Part shown: positions 11,233-20,435 of the stretch, one piece after another
How the letters are laid out: each line of letters starts with the position of its first letter
How positions within the stretch are numbered: position 1 is the stretch's first letter
NCBI GenBank assembly: GCA_947503345.1
Contig: CANNCW010000001.1
Location: 1-64,000, forward strand
Source: an uncultured Kangiella sp.
Lineage (GTDB): Bacteria; Pseudomonadota; Gammaproteobacteria; Enterobacterales; Kangiellaceae
Direction: 5' to 3'
Length of the DNA: 64,000 nt
The notes under the pieces: generated by a model
The model's database searches: none
The model's input: only the letters and a program-made list of their open reading frames with translations
Told to the model about the DNA's origin: nothing
Program-made: the position numbers and the translations under genes

Positions 11233-11835
11233 TTATTTCTTTCTTACGCCTTCAACAGAAATAGTTAACTCAACTTCAGCAGTTGCTGGGCCAAGCTTTT
11301 TCGTTAGGTCTAAACCGAACTCTGCAGGTTTGATGGTTGCTTTTCCTTCAAAACCATGGCGATAGCCACCCCATGGATCTTTACCACCACCGATATTAGT
11401 TACCGCCACTTCGATTGGCATGGTTTTACCAAAGAAAGTTAGCTCACCTTTCATAAGGCCACCATCTTCATTTTCTTCATAACTGGTGCTTTTGAAAGAT
11501 GCGCTGCTATGCTTATCTACATCTAAGAAATCATTGGATCGGATGTGTTTATCGCGATTAGCATGATTTGAATCTAAACTAGTCATATCCACCGTCATTT
11601 CAATTGAACTTGCAGACGGGTTAGCAGCGTCATACTCAAAGCTACCTGAGAAGCTTTTGAAGTTGCCGTATAACCAGCTATAACCCAAATGTTTAACTCG
11701 AAACTGTACGAATGCATGAGCACCCATGGTATTGTCATCGATCTTATAAGTGTCTGCTTTTGCCACTTCGGCATTCATCGAAGTCGCTACCAAAGCGCTT
11801 GTTGCCAATCCTAATAATAACTTTTTCATTGTCAT
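11233..11835 (-). CDS. YceI family periplasmic protein
   Basis: 200 residues with a signal peptide (MTMKKLLLGLATSALVATS, cleavage near residue 27). The mature part has the YceI lipocalin-like pattern: DNTMGAHAFVQFRVKHLGYSWLYGNFKSFSG, MTSLDSNHANRDKHIRSNDFLDV, GELTFFGKT and GFEGKATIKPAEFGL. Family members bind polyisoprenoid-type ligands in the periplasm. The gene is 14 bases downstream of the cytochrome b561 gene, the same pair as E. coli yceJ-yceI, which suggests a shared quinone- or lipid-related role. Confidence 0.94.
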   Translation of the reverse strand: MTMKKLLLGLATSALVATSMNAEVAKADTYKIDDNTMGAHAFVQFRVKHLGYSWLYGNFKSFSGSFEYDAANPSASSIEMTVDMTSLDSNHANRDKHIRSNDFLDVDKHSSASFKSTSYEENEDGGLMKGELTFFGKTMPIEVAVTNIGGGKDPWGGYRHGFEGKATIKPAEFGLDLTKKLGPATAEVELTISVEGVRKK

Positions 11836-11849
11836 TCCTCTTACTAAAA

Positions 11850-12389
11850 TTATTCATCACCTTTGGTCTGACCGATCATACGGCGAATCGTTTCATCTTT
11901 ATCGATAAAGTGATGCTTTAATGCACCTAAAATATGCAATAACACCAAACCAATCAAGCTATAAGCGCCCCATTTGTGAACCGCTCCAGCGATATCTTGA
12001 TTATCATCAAACTCCCATAAAGCAGGAACTTCAAACCAATCAAAAACACTTATGGCTTCACCATCGGCAGTAGCAATCAAATAACCACTGACGAATAACA
12101 AAAAAAGTCCCAAATATAAGATGTTATGAGTGATTTTTGCGACTAGCTTTTCCCAAGAAGCGTGACTGGCTAACGGGACTACTTTAGGGCGTTTAATCTT
12201 TATAATTAATCGCACCACTGTTGCCATAATTAATAAAATGCCTATGCTTTTATGCCAATGGGGAGCGGTTTGATACCATTCATTGTAGTAATCAAGCTCA
12301 ACCATCCACCAACCCACAGCAAAGAGCCCAATCACGGTGATTGCGCTAAGCCAATGAAGGAGTTTTTGCGTTAGTGAATAGCTTGCCAT
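11850..12389 (-). CDS. Cytochrome b561 family membrane protein (YceJ/CybB-like)
   Basis: 179 residues with four membrane helices. Conserved haem-ligand histidines are visible: HWLSAITVIGLFAVGWWM (helix 1), HWHKSIGILLIMATVVRL (helix 2), HNILYLGLFLLFVSGYL (helix 3) and HKWGAYSLIGLVLLHILGALKH (helix 4). Family members transfer electrons from quinol across the inner membrane. It forms an operon with the downstream YceI gene. Confidence 0.92.
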   Translation of the reverse strand: MASYSLTQKLLHWLSAITVIGLFAVGWWMVELDYYNEWYQTAPHWHKSIGILLIMATVVRLIIKIKRPKVVPLASHASWEKLVAKITHNILYLGLFLLFVSGYLIATADGEAISVFDWFEVPALWEFDDNQDIAGAVHKWGAYSLIGLVLLHILGALKHHFIDKDETIRRMIGQTKGDE

Positions 12390-12472
12390 TGTTATAAGTC
12401 CTTAAAAGTATTAAAGAATTATAACAAAGAGACTGAATTTTACTTAGATGGAGTTTGTAAAAAAAACGTAAA

Positions 12473-12853
12473 TCAGCCAGCTTTGCCAAAATACTCAAGG
12501 AAACCTTTAGAGTTAAGATAACCGCGTAAGCCCAATAAATAGAAAGCTAACACAAAAGAACCTAAGCATTTAAAGAAGCCAACTAAGGTAAAAAGATCGG
12601 CCAGCGACGCCACGAAAAACAATGCCACCAATAAAGCCATTACATAAATAATAGCTCTGAGCATGTTCCAAAATTTATGACCTTTATACATCATTACCAT
12701 TTGGCAAAAGAACAAACCACCAATGACTGCCGCGCTTAAATAAGCCAGAAAGTACTCAGACTGCCAATTCATATAGATTTGAAAGCCCAACATAAATAAA
12801 GCAATCATAATGACGGAATTAATGGTTAAAACAGTTTTTACACTCTGTGGCAT
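12473..12853 (-). CDS. Small integral membrane protein, unknown
   Basis: 126 residues with four predicted membrane helices (about 8-26, 33-52, 63-85, 92-110) and short charged loops. I do not recognise the family. It begins 18 bases after the gloA stop on the same strand, so it is probably co-transcribed with gloA. Confidence 0.65.
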   Translation of the reverse strand: MPQSVKTVLTINSVIMIALFMLGFQIYMNWQSEYFLAYLSAAVIGGLFFCQMVMMYKGHKFWNMLRAIIYVMALLVALFFVASLADLFTLVGFFKCLGSFVLAFYLLGLRGYLNSKGFLEYFGKAG

Positions 12854-12871
12854 TTTTGTCTTCTCTATCTA

Positions 12872-13264
12872 TTATTTATTATGTCTATCTTCTAACAATT
12901 CGATTTTATAACCATCGGGATCTTCCACGAAAGCCAATATTGTCGAGCCATGTTTCATTGGACCTGGCTCACGGGTGATTTTTCCACCAGCGGCACGGAT
13001 CTTATCACAAGCTTCATAGACATCATTAACCGCAATGGCTAAATGGCCAAAGCCATTGCCTAAATCGTATTCTTTAGTATCCCAGTTATGGGTTAACTCT
13101 AAAACCGTCGAGTCCTTTTCTTCACCGTACCCCACAAAAGCCAAGGTAAAACGCCCTGATTCATAATCGTGCTTACGGATCAGTTTCATTCCTAAAACGT
13201 CAGTGTAAAAACCAATAGACTTGTCCAAATCTCCAACGCGGATCATGGTATGTAGCATTCTCAT
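12872..13264 (-). CDS. gloA: Lactoylglutathione lyase (glyoxalase I)
   Basis: 130 residues, typical length. Converts the methylglyoxal-glutathione hemithioacetal to S-lactoylglutathione. Metal ligands are visible: His-5 in the opening RMLHTMIRVGDLDKSIGFY, Glu in STVLELTHNWD near 56, His in NGFGHLAIAV near 74, and Glu in GYKIELLE near 122. These are the nickel-type bacterial positions. It is divergent from pyrC. Confidence 0.95.
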   Translation of the reverse strand: MRMLHTMIRVGDLDKSIGFYTDVLGMKLIRKHDYESGRFTLAFVGYGEEKDSTVLELTHNWDTKEYDLGNGFGHLAIAVNDVYEACDKIRAAGGKITREPGPMKHGSTILAFVEDPDGYKIELLEDRHNK

Positions 13265-13283
13265 GGGCTTACCTTAAAACTAG

Positions 13284-13312
13284 TTACTAAATGTTTGCGA
13301 GTTGCGTATAAT
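13284..13312 (+). promoter_or_regulatory. Predicted pyrC promoter
   Basis: A perfect -10 TATAAT (13307-13312) lies 17 bases after a weak -35 TTACTA (13284-13289) in the gloA-pyrC divergent region. This would give a leader of roughly 80 bases before the pyrC ATG. Confidence 0.5.
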
Positions 13313-13397
13313 AGCCCGCCAATCGAGATTATAAAACTCTTTTCAGGTTGCTTTGTAATATCGCACTCTGAGCAGATAGCAGACGGTCTAAATTTTT

Positions 13398-14432
13398 ATG
13401 GATACAATTACCATTACCCAGCCAGACGATTGGCATATTCACTTACGCTCAGGCGCAGCACTGCAACATACGGTGCAAGATGCGGCGCGCCAGTTTGCAC
13501 GTACTATCGTTATGCCAAATTTAGTACCGCCTGTGACTAACGTAGAAATGGCGGAAGATTATTACAAATCGATCAAACGCTATACACCATCTGAGATTTC
13601 GCTTGAGCCTTTAATGGTTTTATATCTTACTGACAATACGTCGGTTAAAGATATTGAAGAAGCGGTAGCGGCGGATTTTGTCTATGCTTGTAAATTGTAT
13701 CCAGCAGGCGCTACCACCAATTCCGACTCTGGCCTAACCAATATTGAAAATGCATACCCTGTGTTTGAAAAGATGGCGGAGCTTGGTTTGCCATTATTAG
13801 TGCATGGTGAAGTCACTGACTCTCATATCGATATTTTCGATCGCGAAGAAAAGTTTATCGATACGATCTTAAAGCCACTTTTAGAGAAATTTCCAAATTT
13901 AAAATTAGTGCTTGAGCATATTACTACTAAGCAAGCTGTGGATTTTGTAAATAGCCAAGGCGATAACGTAGCGGCGACTATTACTGCACACCATTTATTG
14001 CACAATCGTAACGATATGTTAGTGGGCGGCATTCGTCCGCATTTGTACTGCTTACCAATTTTAAAGCGCTCTGAGCATCAACAAGCTTTGATAGATGCAG
14101 CAACTTCTGGCTCAAAGAAATTTTTCTTAGGCACTGATAGCGCGCCTCATTCGCAAGATGCCAAAGAGTCATCATGCGGTTGTGCTGGAGCCTATACCGC
14201 CTACGCAGCAATGGAGCTGTATGCCGAAGCTTTTGAGAAAGCTAATGCACTGGATAAATTAGAAGCCTTTGCCAGTTTTAATGGCCCAGACTTTTATGGC
14301 CTGCCAAGAAACGAAGGCACCATTACTTTAGTCAAAGAACAATGGAAAATGCCTAAGAAATTAAACTTGGGTAATGAAGATTTGATCCCATTCCGCGCTG
14401 ATGAAATGATCGAGTGGAAAATTAAAAGCTAA
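13398..14432 (+). CDS. pyrC: Dihydroorotase
   Basis: 344 residues, type II (E. coli-like) dihydroorotase of pyrimidine synthesis; it cyclises N-carbamoyl-aspartate. Zinc ligands appear as DWHIHLRSG (residues 12-20), the carboxylated Lys in [17 protein letters not shown] near 100, His in LVHGE and LEHITT, and the catalytic Asp in FLGTDSAPH near 250. No strong ribosome site precedes the ATG. Confidence 0.97.
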   Translation: MDTITITQPDDWHIHLRSGAALQHTVQDAARQFARTIVMPNLVPPVTNVEMAEDYYKSIKRYTPSEISLEPLMVLYLTDNTSVKDIEEAVAADFVYACKLYPAGATTNSDSGLTNIENAYPVFEKMAELGLPLLVHGEVTDSHIDIFDREEKFIDTILKPLLEKFPNLKLVLEHITTKQAVDFVNSQGDNVAATITAHHLLHNRNDMLVGGIRPHLYCLPILKRSEHQQALIDAATSGSKKFFLGTDSAPHSQDAKESSCGCAGAYTAYAAMELYAEAFEKANALDKLEAFASFNGPDFYGLPRNEGTITLVKEQWKMPKKLNLGNEDLIPFRADEMIEWKIKS

Positions 14433-14484
14433 TTAACGACTTTTTATAATTTTAACTGGCTTAGATAAAGCCTAAGGACAAGCT

Positions 14485-15084
14485 GTGGCATTTGAAATGA
14501 AAGATCGTTTTCGCGGTTTCTTCCCCGTAATTGTAGACGTAGAAACAGGCGGTTTTGAATCCTCAACCGATGCACTTTTAGAAATTGCCGCAGTTACCAC
14601 TCGTTTCGATAAGCAAGGACGACTAGAAGTTGCTAACTCCTATCATTTCCATGTTGAGCCATTTGAAGGCGCCAACGTTGAACAAAAAGCTTTAGACTTT
14701 ACTGGAATTGATATTAAAAACCCATTACGCGGCGCTGTCGACGAAAAGTGGGCCTTGCAAGAAATATTCAAAAGTTTACGCATCGAGCAAAAAGCATCAG
14801 GCTGTAATCGATGCGTATTAGTCGGTCATAACGCATGGTTTGATTTAAGCTTTGTCAACGCAGCTATTGAACGTAGCAAAATCAAACGCAGCCCATTCCA
14901 CCCTTTTACAAGCTTTGATACTGCGTCGCTTTCCGCTTTAGTCTTAGGCCACACCGTTTTGGCCCAAGCTTGCGAGCTGGCGAATATTCCTTTTAGCCAA
15001 AAAGATGCTCATTCGGCATTATATGACGCCAAGAAAACGGCTGAACTGTTTTGCTATTTAGTGAATAACACCAAGAAGCTTTAA
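14485..15084 (+). CDS. rnt: Ribonuclease T
   Basis: 199 residues, DEDD-family 3'-5' exoribonuclease that trims tRNA and other stable RNA 3' ends. Catalytic motifs: VDVETGGFES (Exo I), HNAWFDLSFV (Exo II), HSALYDAKKTAEL (Exo III, with the DEDDh His). A GTG start at 14485 follows TAAGGA at good spacing; an ATG four codons later is the alternative. It is 52 bases downstream of pyrC. Confidence 0.95.
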   Translation: MAFEMKDRFRGFFPVIVDVETGGFESSTDALLEIAAVTTRFDKQGRLEVANSYHFHVEPFEGANVEQKALDFTGIDIKNPLRGAVDEKWALQEIFKSLRIEQKASGCNRCVLVGHNAWFDLSFVNAAIERSKIKRSPFHPFTSFDTASLSALVLGHTVLAQACELANIPFSQKDAHSALYDAKKTAELFCYLVNNTKKL

Positions 15085-15140
15085 TTAACCGAATTTAATT
15101 TAACTAGCTTTAGTTTCAAACCGCACTAAAGCTAATGCAA

Positions 15141-15181
15141 TCCCCCGAAAAAATGATTATGCTAATCAAAAAACAGGGGGA
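15141..15181 (+). promoter_or_regulatory. Nested hairpin that hides the ribosome-binding site
   Basis: Outer stem TCCCCC (15141-15146) with GGGGGA (15176-15181), a symmetric A-rich 7/7 internal loop, and an inner stem TGATTA (15154-15159) with TAATCA (15163-15168) around TGC. The GGGGGA strand is the Shine-Dalgarno of the gene starting at 15185. If this stretch is transcribed, initiation would be occluded. It could instead be a promoter with TATGCT as the -10, in which case the upstream arm would not be in the RNA. Confidence 0.45.
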
Positions 15182-15184
15182 AAC

Positions 15185-16225
15185 ATGAAACCGATTATCA
15201 AGCTTACCGCTTTAACGCTTAGCAGCCTTATCTGCTTTAATAGCTATGCCGACAATTCAAAAGAAGAATCCAAGCAACCAAATCCTGTCGCTATAGTCAT
15301 TCATGGTGGCGCTGGCACTATCATTAAAAAGAACATGACGCCTGAGCTTGAAAAAGCTTATAAAACTGCACTTAAAGATGCTTTGGTTGCGGGATATCAC
15401 GTTTTGATTAACCAAGGCTCCAGTACTGAAGCTATTAAAAAGTCCATCGTCATGATGGAGGACTCACCATTGTTTAACGCTGGCAAAGGCGCTGTATTCA
15501 CTCATGAAGGCAAAAACTCACTTGATGCCTCCATTATGGTCGGCAATGACTTAACCGCTGGCGCAATTGCGGGTGTTGAAACCGTAAAAAACCCTATTCT
15601 ATTGGCGGATAAGGTGCGTACTGACTCAGTTCATGTGATGATGTCGGGTAAAGGTGCCGAACAATTTGCTAAGTCGCAGGATTTAGAGTTTGTCGATCCA
15701 AAGTATTTCTTCACTCAGCGTCGATGGGATTCACTTCAAAATGCCCTTAAACATGAAAAAGAGCAAGCGTCCTACACGCCATTACTACCTACTGATGAAG
15801 CCAATAATTATAAATTCGGCACTGTTGGCGCAGTAGCATTAGATTCTAATGGTGTCATTGCAGCAGCAACCTCTACTGGCGGTATGACCAATAAACGCTA
15901 CGGACGAATTGGTGATTCACCCATTATTGGTGCTGGCACTTATGCCAATCAAACTTGTGGTATTTCTGCAACAGGCCATGGCGAATACTTTATCCGTGCA
16001 GCTGTGACTTATGATATTTGTGCCTTAATGCAATATAAAGAAATGCCAATTTCTGAAGCTGCTGATCTGGTTATACACAACAAACTCAAAAAGATGGGTG
16101 GCGATGGTGGCGTTATTGGCTTAGATCATCAAGGTAATATCATGATGAGCTTCAATACTCATGGTATGTATCGAGCAAGCGTTGATACCGCAGGTAATGT
16201 AACCATTAAATTGTATAAAGATTAA
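15185..16225 (+). CDS. Isoaspartyl peptidase / type III L-asparaginase, exported
   Basis: 346 residues. Ntn hydrolase that self-cleaves to expose a catalytic Thr, seen in NNYKFGTVGAVALDSNG near residue 217. The opening VAIVIHGGAGTI and the NAGKGAVFTHEG and GTYANQTCGISATGHGE motifs are typical of the family, which hydrolyses isoaspartyl dipeptides and asparagine. A signal peptide (about 1-22) places it in the periplasm, unlike cytoplasmic E. coli IaaA. Its very strong ribosome site AGGGGGA lies inside a hairpin. Confidence 0.93.
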   Translation: MKPIIKLTALTLSSLICFNSYADNSKEESKQPNPVAIVIHGGAGTIIKKNMTPELEKAYKTALKDALVAGYHVLINQGSSTEAIKKSIVMMEDSPLFNAGKGAVFTHEGKNSLDASIMVGNDLTAGAIAGVETVKNPILLADKVRTDSVHVMMSGKGAEQFAKSQDLEFVDPKYFFTQRRWDSLQNALKHEKEQASYTPLLPTDEANNYKFGTVGAVALDSNGVIAAATSTGGMTNKRYGRIGDSPIIGAGTYANQTCGISATGHGEYFIRAAVTYDICALMQYKEMPISEAADLVIHNKLKKMGGDGGVIGLDHQGNIMMSFNTHGMYRASVDTAGNVTIKLYKD

Positions 16226-16244
16226 CTCTCGCAAAGGAGCAACT

Positions 16245-16841
16245 ATGAAAGTCTATGGCGATATGGTTTCTGGAAACTGCTACAAGGTAGCGCTAACTTG
16301 CGCCCTTCTCGATATTGAACATGAATGGGTTGCGATGGATTTATTAAAAGGCGATGCCAGAACCGATGAATTTAAATCCAAAAACCCAGTGGCGAAAACA
16401 CCTACCCTAGAATTAGATGATGGAAGTTGTTTATGGGAGTCCAACGCCATTATTAATTATCTAGCCGAAGGCTCGAAGCTGATGCCCTCCGACTCGTGGC
16501 ACAAAGCTAAAGTCCAACAATGGCAATTCTTCGAACAATACAGCCATGAACCTTTTATCGCAGTAGCTCGCTTTATCAATAAATATTTAGGCTTACCTGA
16601 AGATCGAAAAGCTGAATACGAGTCCAAACAAGAAGGTGGTCATAAAGCCCTACAAATCATGGAGCAGCAACTAGAGAAAACACCCTACCTAACAGGTGAA
16701 CAACTCACCACCGCCGATATCAGCCTTTATGCTTATACCCATGTTGCGCATGAAGGTGGCTTTGACTTATCGAATTATCAAGCAATTAATACTTGGATGA
16801 AGAGAATACAGCAACAGCCCAAATACATAGGGATGGAATAA
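16245..16841 (+). CDS. Glutathione S-transferase family protein
   Basis: 198 residues. Thioredoxin-like N-domain (MKVYGDMVSGNCYKVALTCALL, NPVAKTPTLELDDG, LWESNAIINYLAE, the last being the glutathione gamma-Glu-binding ES motif) and an all-helical C-domain (LTGEQLTTADISLYAYTHVA). Substrate unknown; possibly detoxification. Ribosome site AAAGGAG. It lies 19 bases after the asparaginase and directly before the DoxX-like gene. Confidence 0.92.
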   Translation: MKVYGDMVSGNCYKVALTCALLDIEHEWVAMDLLKGDARTDEFKSKNPVAKTPTLELDDGSCLWESNAIINYLAEGSKLMPSDSWHKAKVQQWQFFEQYSHEPFIAVARFINKYLGLPEDRKAEYESKQEGGHKALQIMEQQLEKTPYLTGEQLTTADISLYAYTHVAHEGGFDLSNYQAINTWMKRIQQQPKYIGME

Positions 16842-16843
16842 CC

Positions 16844-17194
16844 ATGAATAAAATCGTTTTAATATTAACTATTGTAATTGCACTTCTGAGCCTAGCTGCT
16901 GGTATAGCAAAAGTTATGCAAGTACCTCAAGAAATAGAATTCTTAACAGGGCAAGGACTAAGCCTAAATATGATAATAATTTTTGGCGTGGTTCAAATTC
17001 TGGGTGGGATCTTGTTATTAGTTCTCAAAACAAAGTTGATTGGAGCTATTGTTTCTTTAATAGCCTTTGCGGCTTCTGCAATATTAGTTTTTATCTCGGG
17101 CAATACTATCTTTGGCTTGGTTTCCATGATTCCTGTGGCGATATTAATCTTCATTGTCTATAAATCTCTCGGCAATAAAAAAGCCGCAAATTAA
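16844..17194 (+). CDS. DoxX-like small membrane protein
   Basis: 116 residues, four predicted membrane helices, with a DoxX-like start (VLILTIVIALLSLAAGIAKV). I chose the ATG at 16844 since the GST stop ends two bases earlier; a longer upstream reading would overlap the GST. Function unknown. The stop codon lies in the loop of the following terminator. Confidence 0.7.
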   Translation: MNKIVLILTIVIALLSLAAGIAKVMQVPQEIEFLTGQGLSLNMIIIFGVVQILGGILLLVLKTKLIGAIVSLIAFAASAILVFISGNTIFGLVSMIPVAILIFIVYKSLGNKKAAN

Positions 17195-17206
17195 TGCGGC
17201 TTTTTT
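17177..17206 (+). terminator. Terminator after the DoxX-like gene
   Basis: Stem GCCGCA/TGCGGC with loop AATTAA, preceded by six A and followed by six T. The TAA stop is in the loop. Confidence 0.93.
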
Positions 17207-17336
17207 ATTCCTAATAACGCAGGAAAATTGCTCATGGTCGAGGCGCGGAAATTATTTTCAACGGAGGCGACCTTTAAGGTCGTCGAGTATGAAAATCAAT
17301 TGCGCAACGAAGAGATTGAGTAATTTAACTAGTTAT

Positions 17337-17942
17337 TTATAAGTTGTCGGCTTCTTCAGACAAGTACTTAGCAACACCGTCTGGGCTCGCGTCCATACCT
17401 TTATCACCTTGATTCCAACCCGCTGGGCAAACTTCGCCGTGCTCTTCGTGGAATTGTAGTGCGTCAACCATACGTAACATTTCGTCTACGTTACGGCCTA
17501 ATGGTAAGTCGTTTACTACTTGGTGACGTACAACGCCTTCTTTGTCGATTAAGAAAGAACCACGGAAAGCTACGCCTTCTACTGGGTGCTCAACGTCGTA
17601 TGCTTGGCAAATTTCGTGCTTCATGTCTGCTACTAGTGTGTAACCTACTTGGCCGATACCGCCATTGTTTACGTCTGTGTTTCTCCACGCGTTGTGTGAG
17701 AAATGTGAATCGATAGATACACCAATTACTTCTACGCCACGCTTAGTGAATTCGCTTAAACGCTTGTCGAAAGCGATTAATTCAGAAGGACATACGAATG
17801 TGAAATCTAGTGGGTAGAAGAAAACTACGGTTTCTTTACCTTTAGTTGCTTCTGCAAAGTTAAAGTTATCAACGATCTCGCCATTACCTAAAACGGCTGG
17901 AGCTGTGAAATCTGGTGCTTTACGGCTTACTAATACGCCCAT
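17337..17942 (-). CDS. Typical 2-Cys peroxiredoxin (AhpC/Prx family)
   Basis: 201 residues. Reduces H2O2 and organic peroxides in the cytoplasm. The peroxidatic Cys is in FYPLDFTFVCPSEL (about residue 50) and the resolving Cys in HGEVCPAGWNQGDKGM (about 170). I chose the ATG at 17942 because GGAGGATTATC precedes it; a longer reading from 17987 adds 15 unlikely residues. No thioredoxin/AhpF-type reductase lies next to it. Confidence 0.95.
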   Translation of the reverse strand: MGVLVSRKAPDFTAPAVLGNGEIVDNFNFAEATKGKETVVFFYPLDFTFVCPSELIAFDKRLSEFTKRGVEVIGVSIDSHFSHNAWRNTDVNNGGIGQVGYTLVADMKHEICQAYDVEHPVEGVAFRGSFLIDKEGVVRHQVVNDLPLGRNVDEMLRMVDALQFHEEHGEVCPAGWNQGDKGMDASPDGVAKYLSEEADNL

Positions 17943-18130
17943 GATAATCCTCCAATGGATTGATTTATGGTTTATGTTTTTCAACATGGTTAAATTTTAA
18001 AGGAGAATTATAACGCCCTAATTTGGGAAAAGCTTTCTATTTTTGACTAAGTTTCCAAGTCCCTATGGTATTAATAGAGATAATCTATTACGAATATATG
18101 ATTCCTATTTTATGCTTAATTAGCACGCTA

Positions 18131-18158
18131 TTGACAATCATTCTCATTTGCATATAAT
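18131..18158 (+). promoter_or_regulatory. bfd promoter with Fur box in the spacer
   Basis: TTGACA (18131-18136), 16 bases, then TATAAT (18153-18158). Between and over these, 18133-18151 matches the 19-base Fur consensus at 14 positions when read on the minus strand. Fur-Fe2+ would block polymerase, so bfd should be induced by iron starvation. Confidence 0.82.
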
Positions 18159-18196
18159 TCGCATTATCAAGTGTAAACAGTTTCAAATCCTTATTT

Positions 18197-18403
18197 ATGT
18201 ACGTTTGTTTATGTAAAGCCATTACCGATTCACAGATCCGTAGCGCTGCTGAAAACGGTTGCAAAACCATGCGCTGTTTAAATAAAGAGCTAGGTGTTGC
18301 CACTCAATGTGGTAAGTGCGCAAAAGATGCCCGTCAAATTTTAAAAGATGTGAAACATGAGCAAAATGCATTAAATTTTGATCTCGCAGTTCCCGCTTTG
18401 TAA
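18197..18403 (+). CDS. bfd: Bacterioferritin-associated ferredoxin
   Basis: 68 residues. A [2Fe-2S] protein that reduces the ferric core of bacterioferritin to release iron. Four Cys ligands in the Bfd pattern: CLC near 4-6, then TQCGKC near 36-39. The N-terminal YVCLCKAITDSQI is diagnostic. It has a Fur-type promoter and is followed 200 bases later by bfr. Confidence 0.96.
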   Translation: MYVCLCKAITDSQIRSAAENGCKTMRCLNKELGVATQCGKCAKDARQILKDVKHEQNALNFDLAVPAL

Positions 18404-18480
18404 TTGCTTTTGCCCTTCTCAAATCAACTCCTATCAGAGCATTAATCTAAATAAGATTTATTTACAAACAGGAATGTCAT

Positions 18481-18499
18481 GCAAATGATAACAATTCCA
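18481..18499 (+). promoter_or_regulatory. Weak Fur-like box upstream of bfr
   Basis: GCAAATGATAACAATTCCA agrees with the Fur consensus at 12 of 19 positions. Iron control of bfr fits, but the match is modest. Confidence 0.4.
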
Positions 18500-18601
18500 T
18501 TTGTCTTTTAATTCAATAAGTTACCGCTTGTTAAGCTTGTCTTTAATGACTCTCAAGCGTAGAATATTTTTTAGCGCAATTACTATTAATAAGGAAATAA
18601 T

Positions 18602-19081
18602 ATGAAAGGTGATCCGAAAGTTATCGAGTTCTTAAATAAAGTATTGGGTAATGAATTAATTGCCATCAACCAGTATTTTTTACATGCTCGGATCTATAAA
18701 GATTGGGGACTAAAAGAACTTGCTGAGCATGAATACGAAGAGTCTATTGACGAGATGAAGCATGCTGACATGCTAGTTGATCGCATTCTGTTTTTAGAAG
18801 GTATGCCAAACATGCAAGATCTTGGCAAATTACGCATCGGTGAAAACACCAAAGAAATGTTAGAGTGCGATTTAGCCCTAGAAATGGACGCCATACCTGA
18901 TCTTCGTACAGGCATCGCTTACTGCGAAAGTGCTCGGGACTTTATAAGCCGCGACATTTTAAATGACATATTAGAAAGCGAAGAAGAGCATGTGGATTGG
19001 CTGGAAACTCAGCTTGGACTAATCGATAAAATCGGCATCCAAAATTACCTTGCTGAAAAAATTGATGACGGCGGTAACTAA
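18602..19081 (+). CDS. bfr: Bacterioferritin
   Basis: 159 residues, full length. Forms a 24-subunit haem-containing iron store. Ferroxidase residues are visible in [17 protein letters not shown] (Glu-18 region), [14 protein letters not shown] (Glu-51, haem-ligand Met-52, His-54) and the later [10 protein letters not shown] helix (Glu/His near 127-130). The adjacent bfd supplies electrons for iron release. Ribosome site AAGGAAAT. Confidence 0.97.
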   Translation: MKGDPKVIEFLNKVLGNELIAINQYFLHARIYKDWGLKELAEHEYEESIDEMKHADMLVDRILFLEGMPNMQDLGKLRIGENTKEMLECDLALEMDAIPDLRTGIAYCESARDFISRDILNDILESEEEHVDWLETQLGLIDKIGIQNYLAEKIDDGGN

Positions 19082-19092
19082 TCCATTAATAT

Positions 19093-19121
19093 AAAAAAGA
19101 GGCTTTAGGCCTCTTTTTTTA
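19093..19121. terminator. Terminator between bfr and the convergent transporter gene
   Basis: Stem AAAAAAGAGGC/GCCTCTTTTTT with loop TTTAG. A- and T-tails allow termination in both directions. Confidence 0.9.
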
Positions 19122-20427
19122 TTATTGGCATTTTTGCACTTATACCATCGTATTTGCGTCCTAAGTAAACTGCTAAAACTCCCCAAGCAGCGGCAATTCC
19201 TGCACCAACCAAGGATATTGCAGCAAGCCCCAAGCCTATTCCTTCGCTTAATAAGGCAAAAATTGAACCACTCACCGCATCACCACCGCGATATACAACT
19301 ATGTCAATAACAGGTTTAGCTTTAAAGCGCTCATCTTTCGATACATCAGTAAATAGCATCTCCCTCGCAGGACGGGTCACGGCATAATTACCTGCTCGAC
19401 GAGTGACTTGTAATGCTAATAACACCACGATGACTGGCGCAAAAGCTAATATCAACATCCCTGCCATAATGATAAAGGGAACTAACGCTAATGTAGCGGC
19501 CATGCCAAGCTTTGTAGTTAACCGCCCTGTGACAAAAAAAGCCAAGACAAAGGTTAAGCTATTAGTAATCCAATCAATGCCACCAAGAATTTGAGTTCTA
19601 TCAGCACGGCTATAATCAGCGAGCAAGTTTTTCTGTTCAAAATAAACAAATGAACCAATAAACACATATAACAAAATAAAGGCAGCTATCCCAAGTAAAG
19701 CCTTATTAGTAAAAGTTGCTTTAAACCCAGTCCACCATTGAGCTTTTAATTTTTCTTGTGACAGATCGGCTTCTAAATTCTCGTTATGCAAATCCTCAGA
19801 TTTAAGACGATACATATAAAGCACTAATGGAACCACTAGTAATAAACCCACTGCTGCAATTAACATTAAGTTGTCTAAACCTAACTTATCTGCAAATAAA
19901 GTAGGAATTGCCGGACCAACAATAGCTCCTGCACTTGCTCCTGCTGCCACAATTGAAAACACTCTTTTCGACTGTTCTTTAGTAAAAGTATCTGCCATAA
20001 AACTCCAAAAAACCGAAGTATTAAAAAGTGCAAAGGTGGCAACCCAAACGTAGAAAACTTTTTCAATTAAAGTCGGATCTGCAAATTGTGGTGTTATCAA
20101 ATAAAATACTAGAAAACTAACCGCAAAGGCACTGTAGACAATAGGAACCACATTACTAAATTTTAGTTTTGAAATGACAAAGCCATAGAGTGAAACCACT
20201 CCTATACTGATAAAAAATTGTAGATTCCACAAAAAGCTCACTTCTGCATCAGACCAATCGCTCGCCATCGCATCACGTACAGGTCTTAATACAAAATATG
20301 ACGCCATTAATATAAAGATAATGGCGAATGAAGTGAAAGTAGCTCTTAGCTCATTAGGGTGAACTTTTGTTATTCTATCTACAAGATTGGTCATAATGCT
20401 TGTCATATTCAACTTTTTATTTGTCAT
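19105..20427 (-). CDS. MFS-type transporter resembling nucleotide (ATP/ADP) translocases
   Basis: 440 residues, about 12 membrane helices. The N-terminal region (SYFVLRPVRDAMASDW) and overall pattern resemble MFS proteins related to the NTP/NDP-exchange (TLC) family found in free-living proteobacteria, where nucleotide transport has not been shown. The substrate should be called unknown. The start at 20427 follows AGGATTTCTA. It is last in a three-gene operon after the NTF2-like and SDR genes (8-base gap to the SDR). Confidence 0.75.
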   Translation of the reverse strand: MTNKKLNMTSIMTNLVDRITKVHPNELRATFTSFAIIFILMASYFVLRPVRDAMASDWSDAEVSFLWNLQFFISIGVVSLYGFVISKLKFSNVVPIVYSAFAVSFLVFYLITPQFADPTLIEKVFYVWVATFALFNTSVFWSFMADTFTKEQSKRVFSIVAAGASAGAIVGPAIPTLFADKLGLDNLMLIAAVGLLLVVPLVLYMYRLKSEDLHNENLEADLSQEKLKAQWWTGFKATFTNKALLGIAAFILLYVFIGSFVYFEQKNLLADYSRADRTQILGGIDWITNSLTFVLAFFVTGRLTTKLGMAATLALVPFIIMAGMLILAFAPVIVVLLALQVTRRAGNYAVTRPAREMLFTDVSKDERFKAKPVIDIVVYRGGDAVSGSIFALLSEGIGLGLAAISLVGAGIAAAWGVLAVYLGRKYDGISAKMPIIKKEA

Positions 20428-20435
20428 TAGAAATC

